Origin: Siphonodentalium dalli
Lineage: Eukaryota > Mollusca > Scaphopoda > Gadilida > Siphonodentaliidae
DNA: 64,000 nt
Reading direction: 5' to 3'
NCBI GenBank assembly: GCA_032622095.1
Contig: CP136069.1
Coordinates: 156,167,043 to 156,231,042, forward strand
Shown: in pieces, positions 55,350-64,000 of the stretch
How positions within the stretch are numbered: the first letter of the stretch is position 1
Layout of the letters: each line of letters opens with the position of its first letter
Notes under the pieces: model-generated
The model's database searches: none
Told to the model about the DNA's origin: nothing
Seen by the model: only the letters and a program-made list of their open reading frames with translations
Translations under genes and position numbers: made by a program

Positions 55350-56676
55350 TTCACTAGCTGGTTTATACCCTGATGTAAACCAGTATTATCCCGACCGATT
55401 TCACTAGCTGGTTTATACCCCGACGTAAACCAGTATTATACCGACCGATTTCACTAGCTGGTTTATAATAACCCCGACGTAAACCAGTATTATCCCTACC
55501 AATTTCACTAGCTGGTTTATACCCCGACGTAAACCAGTATAATCCCGACCGATTTCACTAGCTGGTTTATACCCCGACGTAAACCAGTATTATACCGACC
55601 GATTTCACTAGCTGGTTTATAATAACCCCGACGTAAACCAGTATAATCCCGACCGATTTCACTAGCTGGTTTATACCCTGATGTAAACCAGTATTATCCT
55701 GACCGATTTCACTAGCTGGTTTATAATAAGTCCGACGTAAACCAGTATTATCCCGACCGATTTCACTAGATGGTTTATACCCTGACGTAAACCAGTATTA
55801 TACCGACCGATTTCACTAGCTGGTTTATACCCCGACGTAAACCAGTATTATCCTGACCGATTTCACTAGCTGGTTTATACCCAGACGTAAACCAGTATTA
55901 TCCCGATCGATTTCACTAGCTGGTTTATACCCAGACGTAAACCAGTATTATACCGACCGATTTCACTAGCTGGTTTATACCCCGACGTAAACCAGTATTA
56001 TCCTGACCGATTTCACTAGCTGGTTTATACCCAGACATAAACCAGTATTATCCCGACCGATTTCACTAGCTGGTTTATACCCTGATGTAAACCAGTATTA
56101 TCCCGACCGATTTCACTAGCTGGTTTATACCCTGATGTAAACCAGTATTATCCCGACTGATTTCACTAGCTGGTTTATACCCTGATGTAAACAAGTATTA
56201 TCCCGACCGATTTCACTAGCTGGTTTATACCCTGATGTAAACCAGTATTATCCCGACCGATTTCACTAGCTGGTTTATACCCTGATGTAAACCAGTATTA
56301 TCCCGACCGATTTCACTAGCTGGTTTATACCCCGACGTAAACCAGTATTATACCGACCGATTTCACTAGCTGGTTTATACCCTGATGTAAACCAGTATTA
56401 TCCCGACCGATTTCACTAGCTGGTTTATACCCTGATGTAAACCAGTATTATCCCGACCGATTTCACTAGCTGGTTTATACCCCGACGTAAACCAGTATTA
56501 TACCGACCGATTTCACTAGCTGGTTTATACCCGAGGTAAACCAGTATTATCCCGACCGATTTCACTAGCTGGTTTATACCCCAATGTAAACCAGTATTAT
56601 CCCTACTGATTTCACTAGCTGGTTTATACCCTGACGTAAACCAGTATTATCCCTACTGATTTCACTAGCTGATTTA
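55350..56676 (+). repeat. 50-bp minisatellite, about 26 units, each a hairpin
   Basis: TTCACTAGCTGGTTTATACC recurs 26 times plus a partial. CTGGTTTA ... TAAACCAG inside each unit can form a stem. Variants: CCCGACG or CCTGATG in the loop, ATCCCGACCG or ATACCGACCG or ATCCTGACCG after it, and some units with an added AATA (GTTTATAATAACCCCG). Confidence 0.95.
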
Positions 56677-57087
56677 CTGGAAGAAAACAATATCATAATG
56701 CCCAAGAGATTTTCATGGAGAGCCCCATTCAAAATGCCTCTTGACATATATCCCTCTTAATTTCTTTCTTCCTCAGTTGGTGATCCCATTTGGATTGTGT
56801 GCCATCTGGGGATAATAACCAAATCAGTCATCTATCACTGATTTGCTGATTAAATTCCTTCTAATTTATCCTTCCCTTAGCTATGATGGTCCCATGGGGC
56901 TGCATCTGTGGTATTATCATGCTATATCATAACCTAATCCAGTTGTTTCTGTGTGAATGCTATGAAGAGTAAGTGGATCATTTGAATGCATGGTTCCTTT
57001 TCCTTTATGGATATACATGGATTTCATGGAGTTATATTCTGAATTGTAAGTACTGACTATCACACCTATTAACCAAGGCTGCAAACA
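56677..57087. other. Spacer
   Basis: Nothing recognised. Confidence 0.35.
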
Positions 57088-57515
57088 GTGTGTATGTCTT
57101 TTGCAGAATGAGGTCCCCAGAGGATGAATTTAGTGATGCTTTTCCTTTTCCATATGGTGGGCTACCATCACCAAATTCACCCTTAGGAAATTATTCTGCT
57201 TAGGTCTCCTGCTATGGGAGACCTAGGTTCAGATTCACATTCCCCAGTTGATGTTGGAGATGTTAACCCATTAGTCACCTCAATTATGCATTTTATCTTC
57301 TGCAATTTATCGGATATAGAAACTGAACAGAAGGGGAAAAGTAACTAAAAACAATGTTAATTTGAGACTATAGATACTTCCCAGAAGATGAGGCCTAAGC
57401 AGAATGAGGTCCCCAGAGGGTGAATTTGGTGATGCTAGCCCACGTTGCGGGATAGCATTACTTAATTCACCCTCTGGGGACCTCATTCTGCAAATGACAG
57501 ACACACTATTTGCAG
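57088..57515 (-). mobile_element. Family D copy 15
   Basis: CAGTGTGTATGTCTTTTGCA left hairpin, middle with TAGGTTCAGATTCACATTCC, complete right hairpin ending GACAGACACACTATTTGCAG. Confidence 0.82.
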
Positions 57516-57935
57516 GTTTGCACCTGACTGAATGATTTGAATGACTGATTTATTTAATACCAACCACAATATTACACTACTACTTGCATTTTCTCTGTGG
57601 AACTTTAATGCAGAACATTGGTTGGTTGAAATTGTGTCATGTGACAGATGTTGCGCCCCAGCTGAATGCTCTTTAATCTGCTGAGTGCAAATATAAGGAG
57701 AGGATGTTGAATTTGTTGTTCCATGGAGTATGGATGAATGTTGGTCTGACATATATTTATGTGTGGTTTAACGTTCCACACAAAAATGACAACTCAACTT
57801 GCATCCATTCTCCATAGAACACAAGCATATTATTTCCCATAGTTTCAATGTTTTGACACCAAATATAATTTTGTTAACTTTTTTAAATTATATTCTTTGG
57901 TATAAATACAATCTATGTCTAGTTTATATATAATA
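57516..57935. other. Spacer
   Basis: Nothing recognised; an 89-codon minus frame lacks domain features. Confidence 0.35.
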
Positions 57936-58068
57936 CAGTAATGTCCGAAATATATTACCCAGTGAGAGCTTTCCGATGAATGGTAACAAGCCATATTTCC
58001 AACTAAATCCTGAAAATTTTCCCATAATTCTGCTGTGGCTTAGAGGTTGATTATTTAGGACATTACTG
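57936..58068. mobile_element. Family C variant, 133-bp deletion form
   Basis: TA flanked; CAGTAATGTCCGAAATATAT, then directly CCAGTGAGAGCTTTCCGATG and the right arm to GGACATTACTG. Same TCC sub-type as 33744. Confidence 0.82.
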
Positions 58069-58529
58069 TATTATGTCACATTTGATTTTCAATATTTTTT
58101 TTCAACAGAACAACAAAATGCAATGTTAAATTATATTTGTATGTTGTTGTTGTTGTAAAAGGTAGTTTTGGAATACTGAATAAATCTTTGATCGCAATTT
58201 ATTTGCAAAGCTGGCTCTATATATATAAGGCGTTGAACAAATAACAGTTGTATATTATGGTGATGTATCATATATCTCAAAGAGATGCCAGGAGCTTCTC
58301 TATGAAAAATCAATAAATGGAACTTAGGTCCAAGAATGTATATATCGACCAATAACTTTCATAGATTCTGCCATCGCGATAGATGGTCAGACACAAATGG
58401 ATTAAGGAGGTTATGACCCAGATAATCAAAGCTTGTTGTAATCAATCAACAAGTCTAATTGGCCGTGTTATGTGGTTTACACAAATATTATTAGCTACAG
58501 TGTCATTGTCTATTTCAGGTTATGGTCAA
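58069..58529. other. AT-rich spacer
   Basis: Nothing recognised. Confidence 0.35.
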
Positions 58530-59040
58530 GCCTTGAAATAGTGTGTCTGCCATTTGCAGAATGAGGTCTCCAGAGGGGGCTATTTAGTGATATTATCCAG
58601 CACAGTGGGCTAGCATCACCACATTCACCCTCTAGGAACCCTATTCTGCTGAGGCCTCAAGTGCTATGCAGTCCTTCTCAGGAGACGGGAGCAATTGCTC
58701 TCGCACCTGTATGCTAAAATTCACACTTGTCAAGGCCTCTTGTCGAAATGTTCATGGTCAGTTGGTCACTGTAATCGTTGATTCTATATTGAACATTTTG
58801 AAGGTATATTTAGAACCTTTCTCATCTCAGTTAAATTATGGGCATGTGAAAGTGTAACTGGACATAGGTCTGTCCACAATGACATTTTGTTTGAGAAAAA
58901 CCAAAAATTACGATTATATTATGGGTGTAATTACACCCGTATTCTGAATTGCGAGAGCAAAAAAGTACACTCGCTGTGTTTTCCTCATGGGAAGGACTGG
59001 CTATGGGAGACCTAGGATCAGAATGAGGTCCTGAAATTTT
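58530..59040 (-). mobile_element. Family D copy 16, interrupted
   Basis: CAAGCCTTGAAATAGTGTGT start and one hairpin; the middle resumes as GCTATGGGAGACCTAGGATC after a 331-bp insertion, then is truncated at GAATGAGGTCCTG. Confidence 0.8.
58669..58999. mobile_element. hAT-like 331-bp insertion with 6-bp duplication
   Basis: GCTATG at 58663-58668 and 59000-59005. Ends CAGTCCTTCTCAGG / GGGAAGGACTG with inner inverted GCAATTGCTCTCGC / GAATTGCGAGAGC. Uninterrupted D copies read TGCTATGGGAGACC. Non-coding. Confidence 0.85.
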
Positions 59041-59173
59041 GCGTGTGTTATTCGAAGATGCGCTGCAGGACATGGTCAAAATTTGGGCTCAATCGGACAT
59101 GAGTGTGATATATTTTTTAACTCTCCAAAATCGTTAGACACACACACAGAAACACTTGGCTGTTATACAGATA

Positions 59174-59344
59174 CAGTAATGCCCTAAGTAATCGACTCTT
59201 TAACTACAGCAGAATTATGGGTAACTTTTCAGGATTTAGTCGGAAATATGGCTTGTTGCCATTCATCGGAAAGCTCTCAATTACCCATAATTCTGCTGTC
59301 TGCCAATTTGGGGATATAGGAGTCGATTATTTAGAGCATTACTG
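59174..59344. mobile_element. Family C, rearranged copy
   Basis: CAGTAATGCCCTAAGTAATC left arm; the right arm is deleted and contains a foreign TCTGCCAATTTGGGGATATA (family D middle words). Ends AGAGCATTACTG, TA flanks. Confidence 0.75.
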
Positions 59345-59370
59345 TATGCTCATTTAAAATCACCAATGAC

Positions 59371-59478
59371 GGGGAGAGCTTTCCGATGAATGGCAACAAG
59401 CCATATTTCCGACTAAATCCTGAAAAGTTACCCATAATTTTGCTGTAGTTAAAGAGTCGATTACTTAGGGCATTACTG
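59371..59478 (-). mobile_element. Family C half element
   Basis: GGGGAGAGCTTTCCGATGAA to GGGCATTACTG then TA. Single arm only. Confidence 0.8.
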
Positions 59479-59583
59479 TAGTTATTTTCATTAATGTTGT
59501 ATCAAAATTAACAGGACACAATGTTATTCCTATATATGAATTACATGTACATGTAGCGACTTCATTGGTTGCCATTTGTTTAA

Positions 59584-59824
59584 CCCTTCCATGTCTGGAG
59601 CTTCTTAAAATTTTATGAAAACCCTGTGCCAATGCATTCTCTTATATATGCGAGTCTCCCATAGGGAGCCTCGCATATATAAGAATATACATTGGCCCAA
59701 AAATATTTACCTTGACCTTGTAAGCCAGTGCATTCTCTTATGTATGCAAGACTCGAATATATAAGAGAATGCACTGGCACATGATCTTGAATGCTGCACA
59801 AGCTCATCTCCCATCATGAAAGGG
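59584..59824 (+). mobile_element. PB-D element
   Basis: TTAA 59580-59583; CCCTTCCATGTCTGGAGC ... CATCATGAAAGGG, then TT and TTAA 59827-59830. Two A hairpins with the CCCATAGGGAG loop; the second has a deleted centre. Confidence 0.82.
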
Positions 59825-59830
59825 TTTTAA

Positions 59831-60000
59831 CCCTTCCTATACTAAATGAATTCTCTCACTCAGTTATAAAAGTATACATTGGAATGGTCTATTATTCATC
59901 TTGAGGGGTGTTAAGGAAAAATAAGCAGATGACAGATACAAAAAGTGGATTCCTATTTATTGGAGGGAAATTTTGAGGACTGGTCTAGAAACAACAGATT
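59831..60000 (+). mobile_element. PB-C element, right end lost
   Basis: CCCTTCCTATACTAAATGAA at the TTAA shared with the preceding element, then AAAATAAGCAGATGACAGAT. Diverges after TTGAGGACTGG. Confidence 0.7.
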
Positions 60001-60416
60001 TCACACTGAAGACCGGTCAGGAAATCAATCAGAACAGTTTCAATCTAATTTGGGTCTGGAATTTCGAACTGTTTAAATTTTTTACCATAGTTGGCACTCT
60101 CTGTTGGGAGGTGAGATACCCCCCTCCCCAATGTCCCCACGTCCCTGTGTGGCATCAATGTTACCCTGAGGATTCGCAGAAAACTAACAACTGTATATAA
60201 TGGTGATATATCTCTATTTGATGTTGGAAGTTACTGGGGGGAGAGAAATCAATAATCGCCATGAAAGGCCCTGAATCTGGAGTTATTAACTTCATAGGCT
60301 GCAATCAAGATTGGTGGAGAGTAGTGATTAGATTGACTGACCACAGAATGACCTGAATAACAGCTCCTATCAGCCTCATATCAATAACAACGCTCACATT
60401 TACAAAGTTCAGTATC
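60001..60416. other. Spacer
   Basis: GGGAGGTGAGATACCCCCC resembles words in the 6711 repeat. No gene. Confidence 0.35.
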
Positions 60417-60524
60417 AGTGAGAGCTTTCCGATGAATGGCAACAAGCCATATTTCCGACTAAATCTTGAAAAGTTACTCATAACTCTGCTGTGGTTAAGG
60501 GGTCGATTATTTAGGGCATTACTG
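60417..60524 (-). mobile_element. Family C half element
   Basis: CAGTGAGAGCTTTCCGATGA to GGGCATTACTG then TA. Confidence 0.8.
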
Positions 60525-60559
60525 TATATACATTATAGCCAGGCCTCAAAATATTGTGC

Positions 60560-60830
60560 AGGACAGCGGGCTAGCATCACTAAATTTACCCTCTGGGGAC
60601 CTCATTCTGGTTCATAGGCCTATTTAATATCCAATTAACAAGGTTTTAGAAACTTCTGTAGAAAGTTTCTTTTTCTTTTTTAGTTTAGTTTCTCTATATC
60701 TACAATTTAGCAGACGACACAATTTATAATCGAGGTGCCCAATGGGTGCACGTACATCACCATGTTCACCATCTGAGAACTGAAATCTATGTCTCCCATA
60801 TAGCAGATGAAGCCGTGCAGAATGAGGTCC
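60560..60830 (-). mobile_element. Family D copy 17 (sub-type)
   Basis: CAGCGGGCTAGCATCACTAA, TTTAGAAACTTCTGTAGAAA, GTGCCCAATGGGTGCAC, TGCAGAATGAGGTCCTC. Outer hairpin arms lost. Confidence 0.7.
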
Positions 60831-60841
60831 TCTTGCTCAAA

Positions 60842-61760
60842 GTAGTTATTTTTATGAATATTAATCCAAATTTACAACACACACCATCAGCCTTATATAT
60901 TTACTAGAAGGTGACCCGACTTCGTCCGGGCTTTGACCTTGAATTGTCCATTTTGAATGTCAAGGTCAAGTGGGGTCACGATTTGACCAGTCCAAAACAC
61001 TGCCCGGACAAAAGTACCCGACAAACGTGCCCATCGAAATCCATCCGGTTTTACCCGATTTGACCTTGAATTGATCATTTTGAAGGTCAAGGTCAGATTG
61101 GGGTCACGATTTGACCCGTCCAAAACACCCAGTGGACAAAAGTAACCCTATGTATAAAATATTGCCGAAATCCCATCAAAATTTGCGATTTGACCTTGAA
61201 TTGACCCGATTTCAAGGTCAAGGTCACATTGCACGGGCAAATGAATAGGCTTATGAGACTCGCCATAAGAAAGTACCCCCACATACCAAGTTTCATCGAA
61301 ATCCCGTGATATTCGGGCGTTTGACCTTGAAATGACCCGATTTCAAGGTGACGTCGCACGGACAAATTAATATGCCTATGTTCGTCCCCGGCCGAAAATA
61401 CCCCCACATACCAAGTTTCATCGAAATCAGGTGGGCCGTTTTCGAGTTCATCGCGAACACACAGACAGACACACAGATCTTCCAAAATATATAATAGATT
61501 AAATGCAATGAGTATCGATGGCAAAATCATTTGCGTTAGTTTATTGCCAATTGTCGTGTCCCGAATCGAGATGTAATTATTTACAATAGAGCGTAGTTCA
61601 GGCAGTGTTTTCTATGGCGTTGTATTGTCTATTTCTTTCGAGATTTTGGGTGATGTTAGTAGAATGCTACATTCCCCCAGTTGGCATAGCGCCTGAGTAC
61701 TAATTTATCAGTTTCACACACCAGAACAAGTCAAGAATATGTCTTTAACATAAGTTGTTT
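60842..61760 (+). repeat. Copy of the 54434 repeat, split by a Helitron
   Basis: AATATTAATCCAAATTTACA, CACACCATCAGCCTTATATA left of the Helitron; ATCGATGGCAAAATCA, GTCCCGAATCGAG and GTCTTTAACA right of it; collinear with 54515-54810. Confidence 0.8.
60904..61498 (-). mobile_element. Non-autonomous Helitron-like element, 595 bp
   Basis: On the minus strand it begins TCTATTATATATTTTGG (from 61498) and ends with a short CCCG..CGGG hairpin, about eight bases and CTAG (60904-60907). Host A 60903 and T 61499 flank it and there is no duplication. The empty paralogue at 54549-54580 confirms the limits. It shares ACTCGAAAACGGC and GACCTTGA-type words with 17538-18198. The ORFs on both strands are translations of repeated TTGACCTTGAA words, not proteins. 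Confidence 0.88.
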
Positions 61761-62316
61761 GACACCCATGGCATGACTTATACTCATTGTTTGATAGAAA
61801 ATGATTTACTACCAAGGTCAAGGCTGTTATCTGAAAGCATGACTGTCCATAAAGCAATAATCAGTTATTTACAGAAATACCAGATGTATGACACAAATTC
61901 AGAAAAGAAGTGATCAATTTCAATATAATATGTTGTTTGAGAGGGGGTCTGCATCTATCTCGATCAACTTCACTACCTTGCAAAGACGAGGGGACACTTT
62001 GTTTAAGATAAGACTGCGTTCATGTGGACCATACTTTATAGGACATTATATGTTGTGTCTATATTAATACCAAGAGTTTTATCTGCCTTGTTATGTACAA
62101 GAATTTCTCAGTGTTTGTTTATAATGGCGGGATTTTTATCTAGAAGGTTATGTATTTGTTTACTAACTGTTAGTTTACTTATCACATTGCTAATCAGTCA
62201 AAATTGTCAACATCTTATATTTAAGTTAAACTACAATGATCAATTGGCAGTTTGACATGGAATTTGACCAACTTTTCAAATAAAACAGTCATCAAAGCAA
62301 AATATTTTATCTCATA
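61761..62316 (+). other. Unassigned DNA with a possible signal-anchor reading
   Basis: ATG 62125 starts 43 codons beginning MAGFLSRRLCICLLTVSLLI, a short basic N-terminus followed by a hydrophobic stretch as in type II membrane proteins, closing at TGA 62254-62256 without a donor. This may be chance in T-rich DNA. Confidence 0.2.
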
Positions 62317-62529
62317 CAGTAATGCCCTAATTAATCTACTGCTTAACCACAGTAGAATTATGGGTAACTTTTCAGGATTTAGTCGGAAATATGGCTTGTT
62401 GCCATTCATCGGAAAGCTCTCGGGGAGAGCTTTCCGATGAATGGCAACAAGCCATATTTCCGACTAAATCCTAAAAAGTTACCCCTAATTCTGCTGTGGT
62501 TAAGCAGTTGGTTAATTAGGGCATTACTG
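62317..62529. mobile_element. Family C copy, full length
   Basis: TA flanks; CAGTAATGCCCTAATTAATC ... TTAGGGCATTACTG, nearly perfect arms around CTCTCGGGGAGAG. Confidence 0.9.
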
Positions 62530-62756
62530 TAGTGCTCTGTATATTTGATTGACATGTGTTATCCAGGTGGGGTTTGTATAATGGATCGATCTCTGACAAC
62601 AGGTTTGTTTGGGTTTATAGTGAGTAAAAAACGTGAACAAAGGAATGATTGATCACATTTGGCTCAGATGCAGAATTTAAATAAAACTGAGTTAAAATGT
62701 CCACCATATCAAATTATATGCCATCCAGCTTAATTTATTTCAGGTATCTACATGTA

Positions 62757-63199
62757 TCTATCTATATAAAAGCTGCATGTGTCTTGTCGATCTGTAACTC
62801 TTGTCATGCTTTTGGCACGTTTAAAAATATATGACCCTGATGTCGGATTGCACCCAAATTTTTACCATGTTATGCGGCACATCTTAGAATACGACACTCA
62901 AAATCAGTACACATGAAATATAACATGTTTCCCAAATGTTATCAAGGCACTATTTTCAATGTCATAAAAACTAATGATGAACCCAATAAAATTTGTAATA
63001 AAACAACGCCTGACCTGCGCAAGTATCATGATCGATACATAAAAGAAAAACACTACTGGTATTATGAAATATAAAAACGGTAGCTGTAGCACATTTATTA
63101 TAATGTAAACTCATCTGAGGGTCAGACAGCATGCTGGTATATATATTTGCGTACCCTAATACATTTTTTTTAAGGTTCTGGGTACCCAAATCTGCATAG
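62757..63199 (+). mobile_element. Possible Helitron-like element, degenerate 3' end
   Basis: TCTATCTATATAAAAGCTGC after A resembles a Helitron 5' end. 63178-63199 has TGGGTACCCA, AATCTG and CATAG, like a decayed hairpin plus CTAG. Weak compared with the other two. Confidence 0.35.
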
Positions 63200-63497
63200 C
63201 CATGAAAACCTGACTAGTTCCCCTCAGCTGTGTGTGGGCATGAAAACTAGACTCGTTCCCCACAGCTGTGTGTAGGAATGAAGTCGTCTAAAAGCTACAT
63301 TACAGTATGTTTGATTGCTACCGATATTTGTGGTCGAAGCAATCAGTTAAGTCATTCTGGCTTCTCTCGTAACCCAAATCAATACCATTTGCACGGAAGT
63401 TCATGAAATATTCAGCCATTAACGGAACCTCAATAAATCGGAATTTAATTCATCAATAGACATGCTAATTGTTTTTTGATGGTTTTGTAACATAAAA
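63200..63497. other. Spacer with short tandem duplication
   Basis: CATGAAAACCTGACTAGTTC and CATGAAAACTAGACTCGTTC (63202 and 63239) form a duplicated 38-bp unit ending CAGCTGTGTGT. No gene. Confidence 0.5.
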
Positions 63498-63567
63498 GTA
63501 ATCGTGACAATACTAAAAAAGATATTGTGCTTCTGTTGTCTCAAACTTACTGTGGTTTCATTCTTAA

Positions 63568-63877
63568 CCCTTCCATGACTGGAGCTTCCTAAAAGTTTGC
63601 CAAAACCCTGTGCCAATATGTATTTTCTTATAGAGTAATGCTCTAAGTAATTGACTTCTTAACCACAGCAGAATTATGGCTAACTTTTCAGGATTTAATC
63701 GGAAATATGGCTTGTTGCCATTCATCGGAAAGCTCTATATTTCCGACTAAATCCTGAAAAGTTAGCCATAATTCTGCTGTGGTTAAGAAGTCAATTACTT
63801 AGAGCATTACTCTATAAGAAAATACATATTGGCACAGGGTTTTGGCAAACTTTTAGGAAGCTCCAGTCATGGAAGGG
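63568..63877. mobile_element. PB-D element within outer palindrome
   Basis: TTAA 63564-63567 and 63878-63881; CCCTTCCATGACTGGAGC / GCTCCAGTCATGGAAGGG, symmetric throughout. Inserted at the TTAA centre of CATTCTTAAGAATG. Confidence 0.9.
63633..63812. mobile_element. Family C element at the centre of PB-D
   Basis: TA flanks within TTATA..TATAA; GAGTAATGCTCTAAGTAATT ... AGAGCATTACTC. Arms join after GGAAAGCTC without the usual apex. Confidence 0.88.
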
Positions 63878-63946
63878 TTAAGAATGAAACCACAGTAAGT
63901 TTGAAACAACAGAAGCATAATATCTTCTTTAATATTATCATGATAA

Positions 63947-64000
63947 CCGAGAGCTTTCCGATGAATGGCAACAAGCCATATTTCCGACTAAATCCTGAAA
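63947..64000 (-). mobile_element. Family C fragment running off the window
   Basis: GAGAGCTTTCCGATGAATGG to AAATCCTGAAA at the last base. Only the right arm is seen. Confidence 0.8.

Larger units (their letters stand above)
63498..63945. repeat. Concentric nested palindromes, about 450 bp
   Basis: Outer arms 63500-63563 and 63882-63945 (TTCTGTTGTCTCAAACTTAC ... / mirrored) surround, in order inward: the PB-D ends, module-A words (CCCTGTGCCAATATGTATTT) and a family C element. All share the same centre near 63722, so the whole stretch folds as one hairpin. Confidence 0.9.

Noticed and set aside
55350-56676. CRISPR-like array (regular repeats)
   Set aside because: There are no unique spacers; the entire 50-bp unit repeats, and the DNA is eukaryotic, so it is a minisatellite.
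61093-61530. 145-codon minus-strand frame
   Set aside because: It lies within the Helitron-like element and is a translation of repeated TTGACCTTGAA words.

Overview
The window is AT-rich eukaryotic genomic DNA, most likely from a marine invertebrate (TACATGTA-type oligomers, CTGTCCGTCC-type dispersed repeats and dense short inverted-repeat elements would fit a mollusc; this is an inference). It has no bacterial gene organisation, no recognisable RNA gene and no complete protein-coding gene. The coding evidence is limited to a few isolated exon-like segments (23321-23391 and 49849-50018 on the plus strand, weaker ones at 10191-10264 and 10473-10545), one unidentified coding-looking ORF on the minus strand (42979-43224), and two dead LINE reverse-transcriptase fragments (11731-12226 minus, 33546-34420 plus). 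The window is best read as introns and intergenic DNA of one or more genes, overwhelmed by non-autonomous transposons.

Mobile families, with the names used below. (A) A palindromic hairpin module (key word GCCAATGCATTCTCTTATAT) occurs about forty times, usually as an inverted pair of hairpins. (PB-A, PB-B, PB-D and others) Short elements with TTAA duplications and CCCTTT...AAAGGG ends resemble piggyBac and mostly carry module A inside. (PB-C) TTAA-flanked elements around 220 bp lack module A. (C) A TA-flanked foldback of about 213 bp begins CAGTAATGCCCTAA (Tc1/mariner-like) and is present about 18 times. (D) An element of about 250-450 bp is bounded by GCAGAATGAGGTCCCC hairpins; it is present about 17 times and one copy has an 8-bp target duplication. 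(E) A TTAA-flanked element has AGGTACTCAATCCG ends. (hAT-like) Two insertions have CAGYCCT ends and 6-bp duplications. (Helitron-like) Two full-length non-autonomous elements have TC starts, a 3' hairpin and CTAG ends between A and T, plus further termini. Other inverted-repeat elements and several tandem arrays (143, 46, about 50, 29 and about 137 bp units) fill the rest.

Layout. 1-10 kb holds foldbacks, a 1.06-kb giant palindrome, family E and a 143-bp tandem array. 10-14 kb has a possible promoter/first-exon zone, a LINE tail and a 1-kb piggyBac-like element. 14-33 kb is a mosaic of A/PB, C, D and Helitron elements with one exon-like segment at 23.3 kb. 33-38 kb has a dead LINE hit by two later insertions, a TTAA element with internal tandem units and an AT-rich array. 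38-50 kb has a minisatellite, PB, D and E elements, an unidentified ORF and a second exon-like segment at 49.85 kb. 50-64 kb has PB elements, two large minisatellites, the Helitron with an internal empty-site control, hAT-like nesting, and a set of concentric palindromes at 63.5-63.95 kb.

No intact transposase, integrase or helicase ORF was found, so all these elements must have been moved by proteins encoded elsewhere. The nesting gives a relative chronology, and several insertions can be checked against uninterrupted paralogous copies within the same window.
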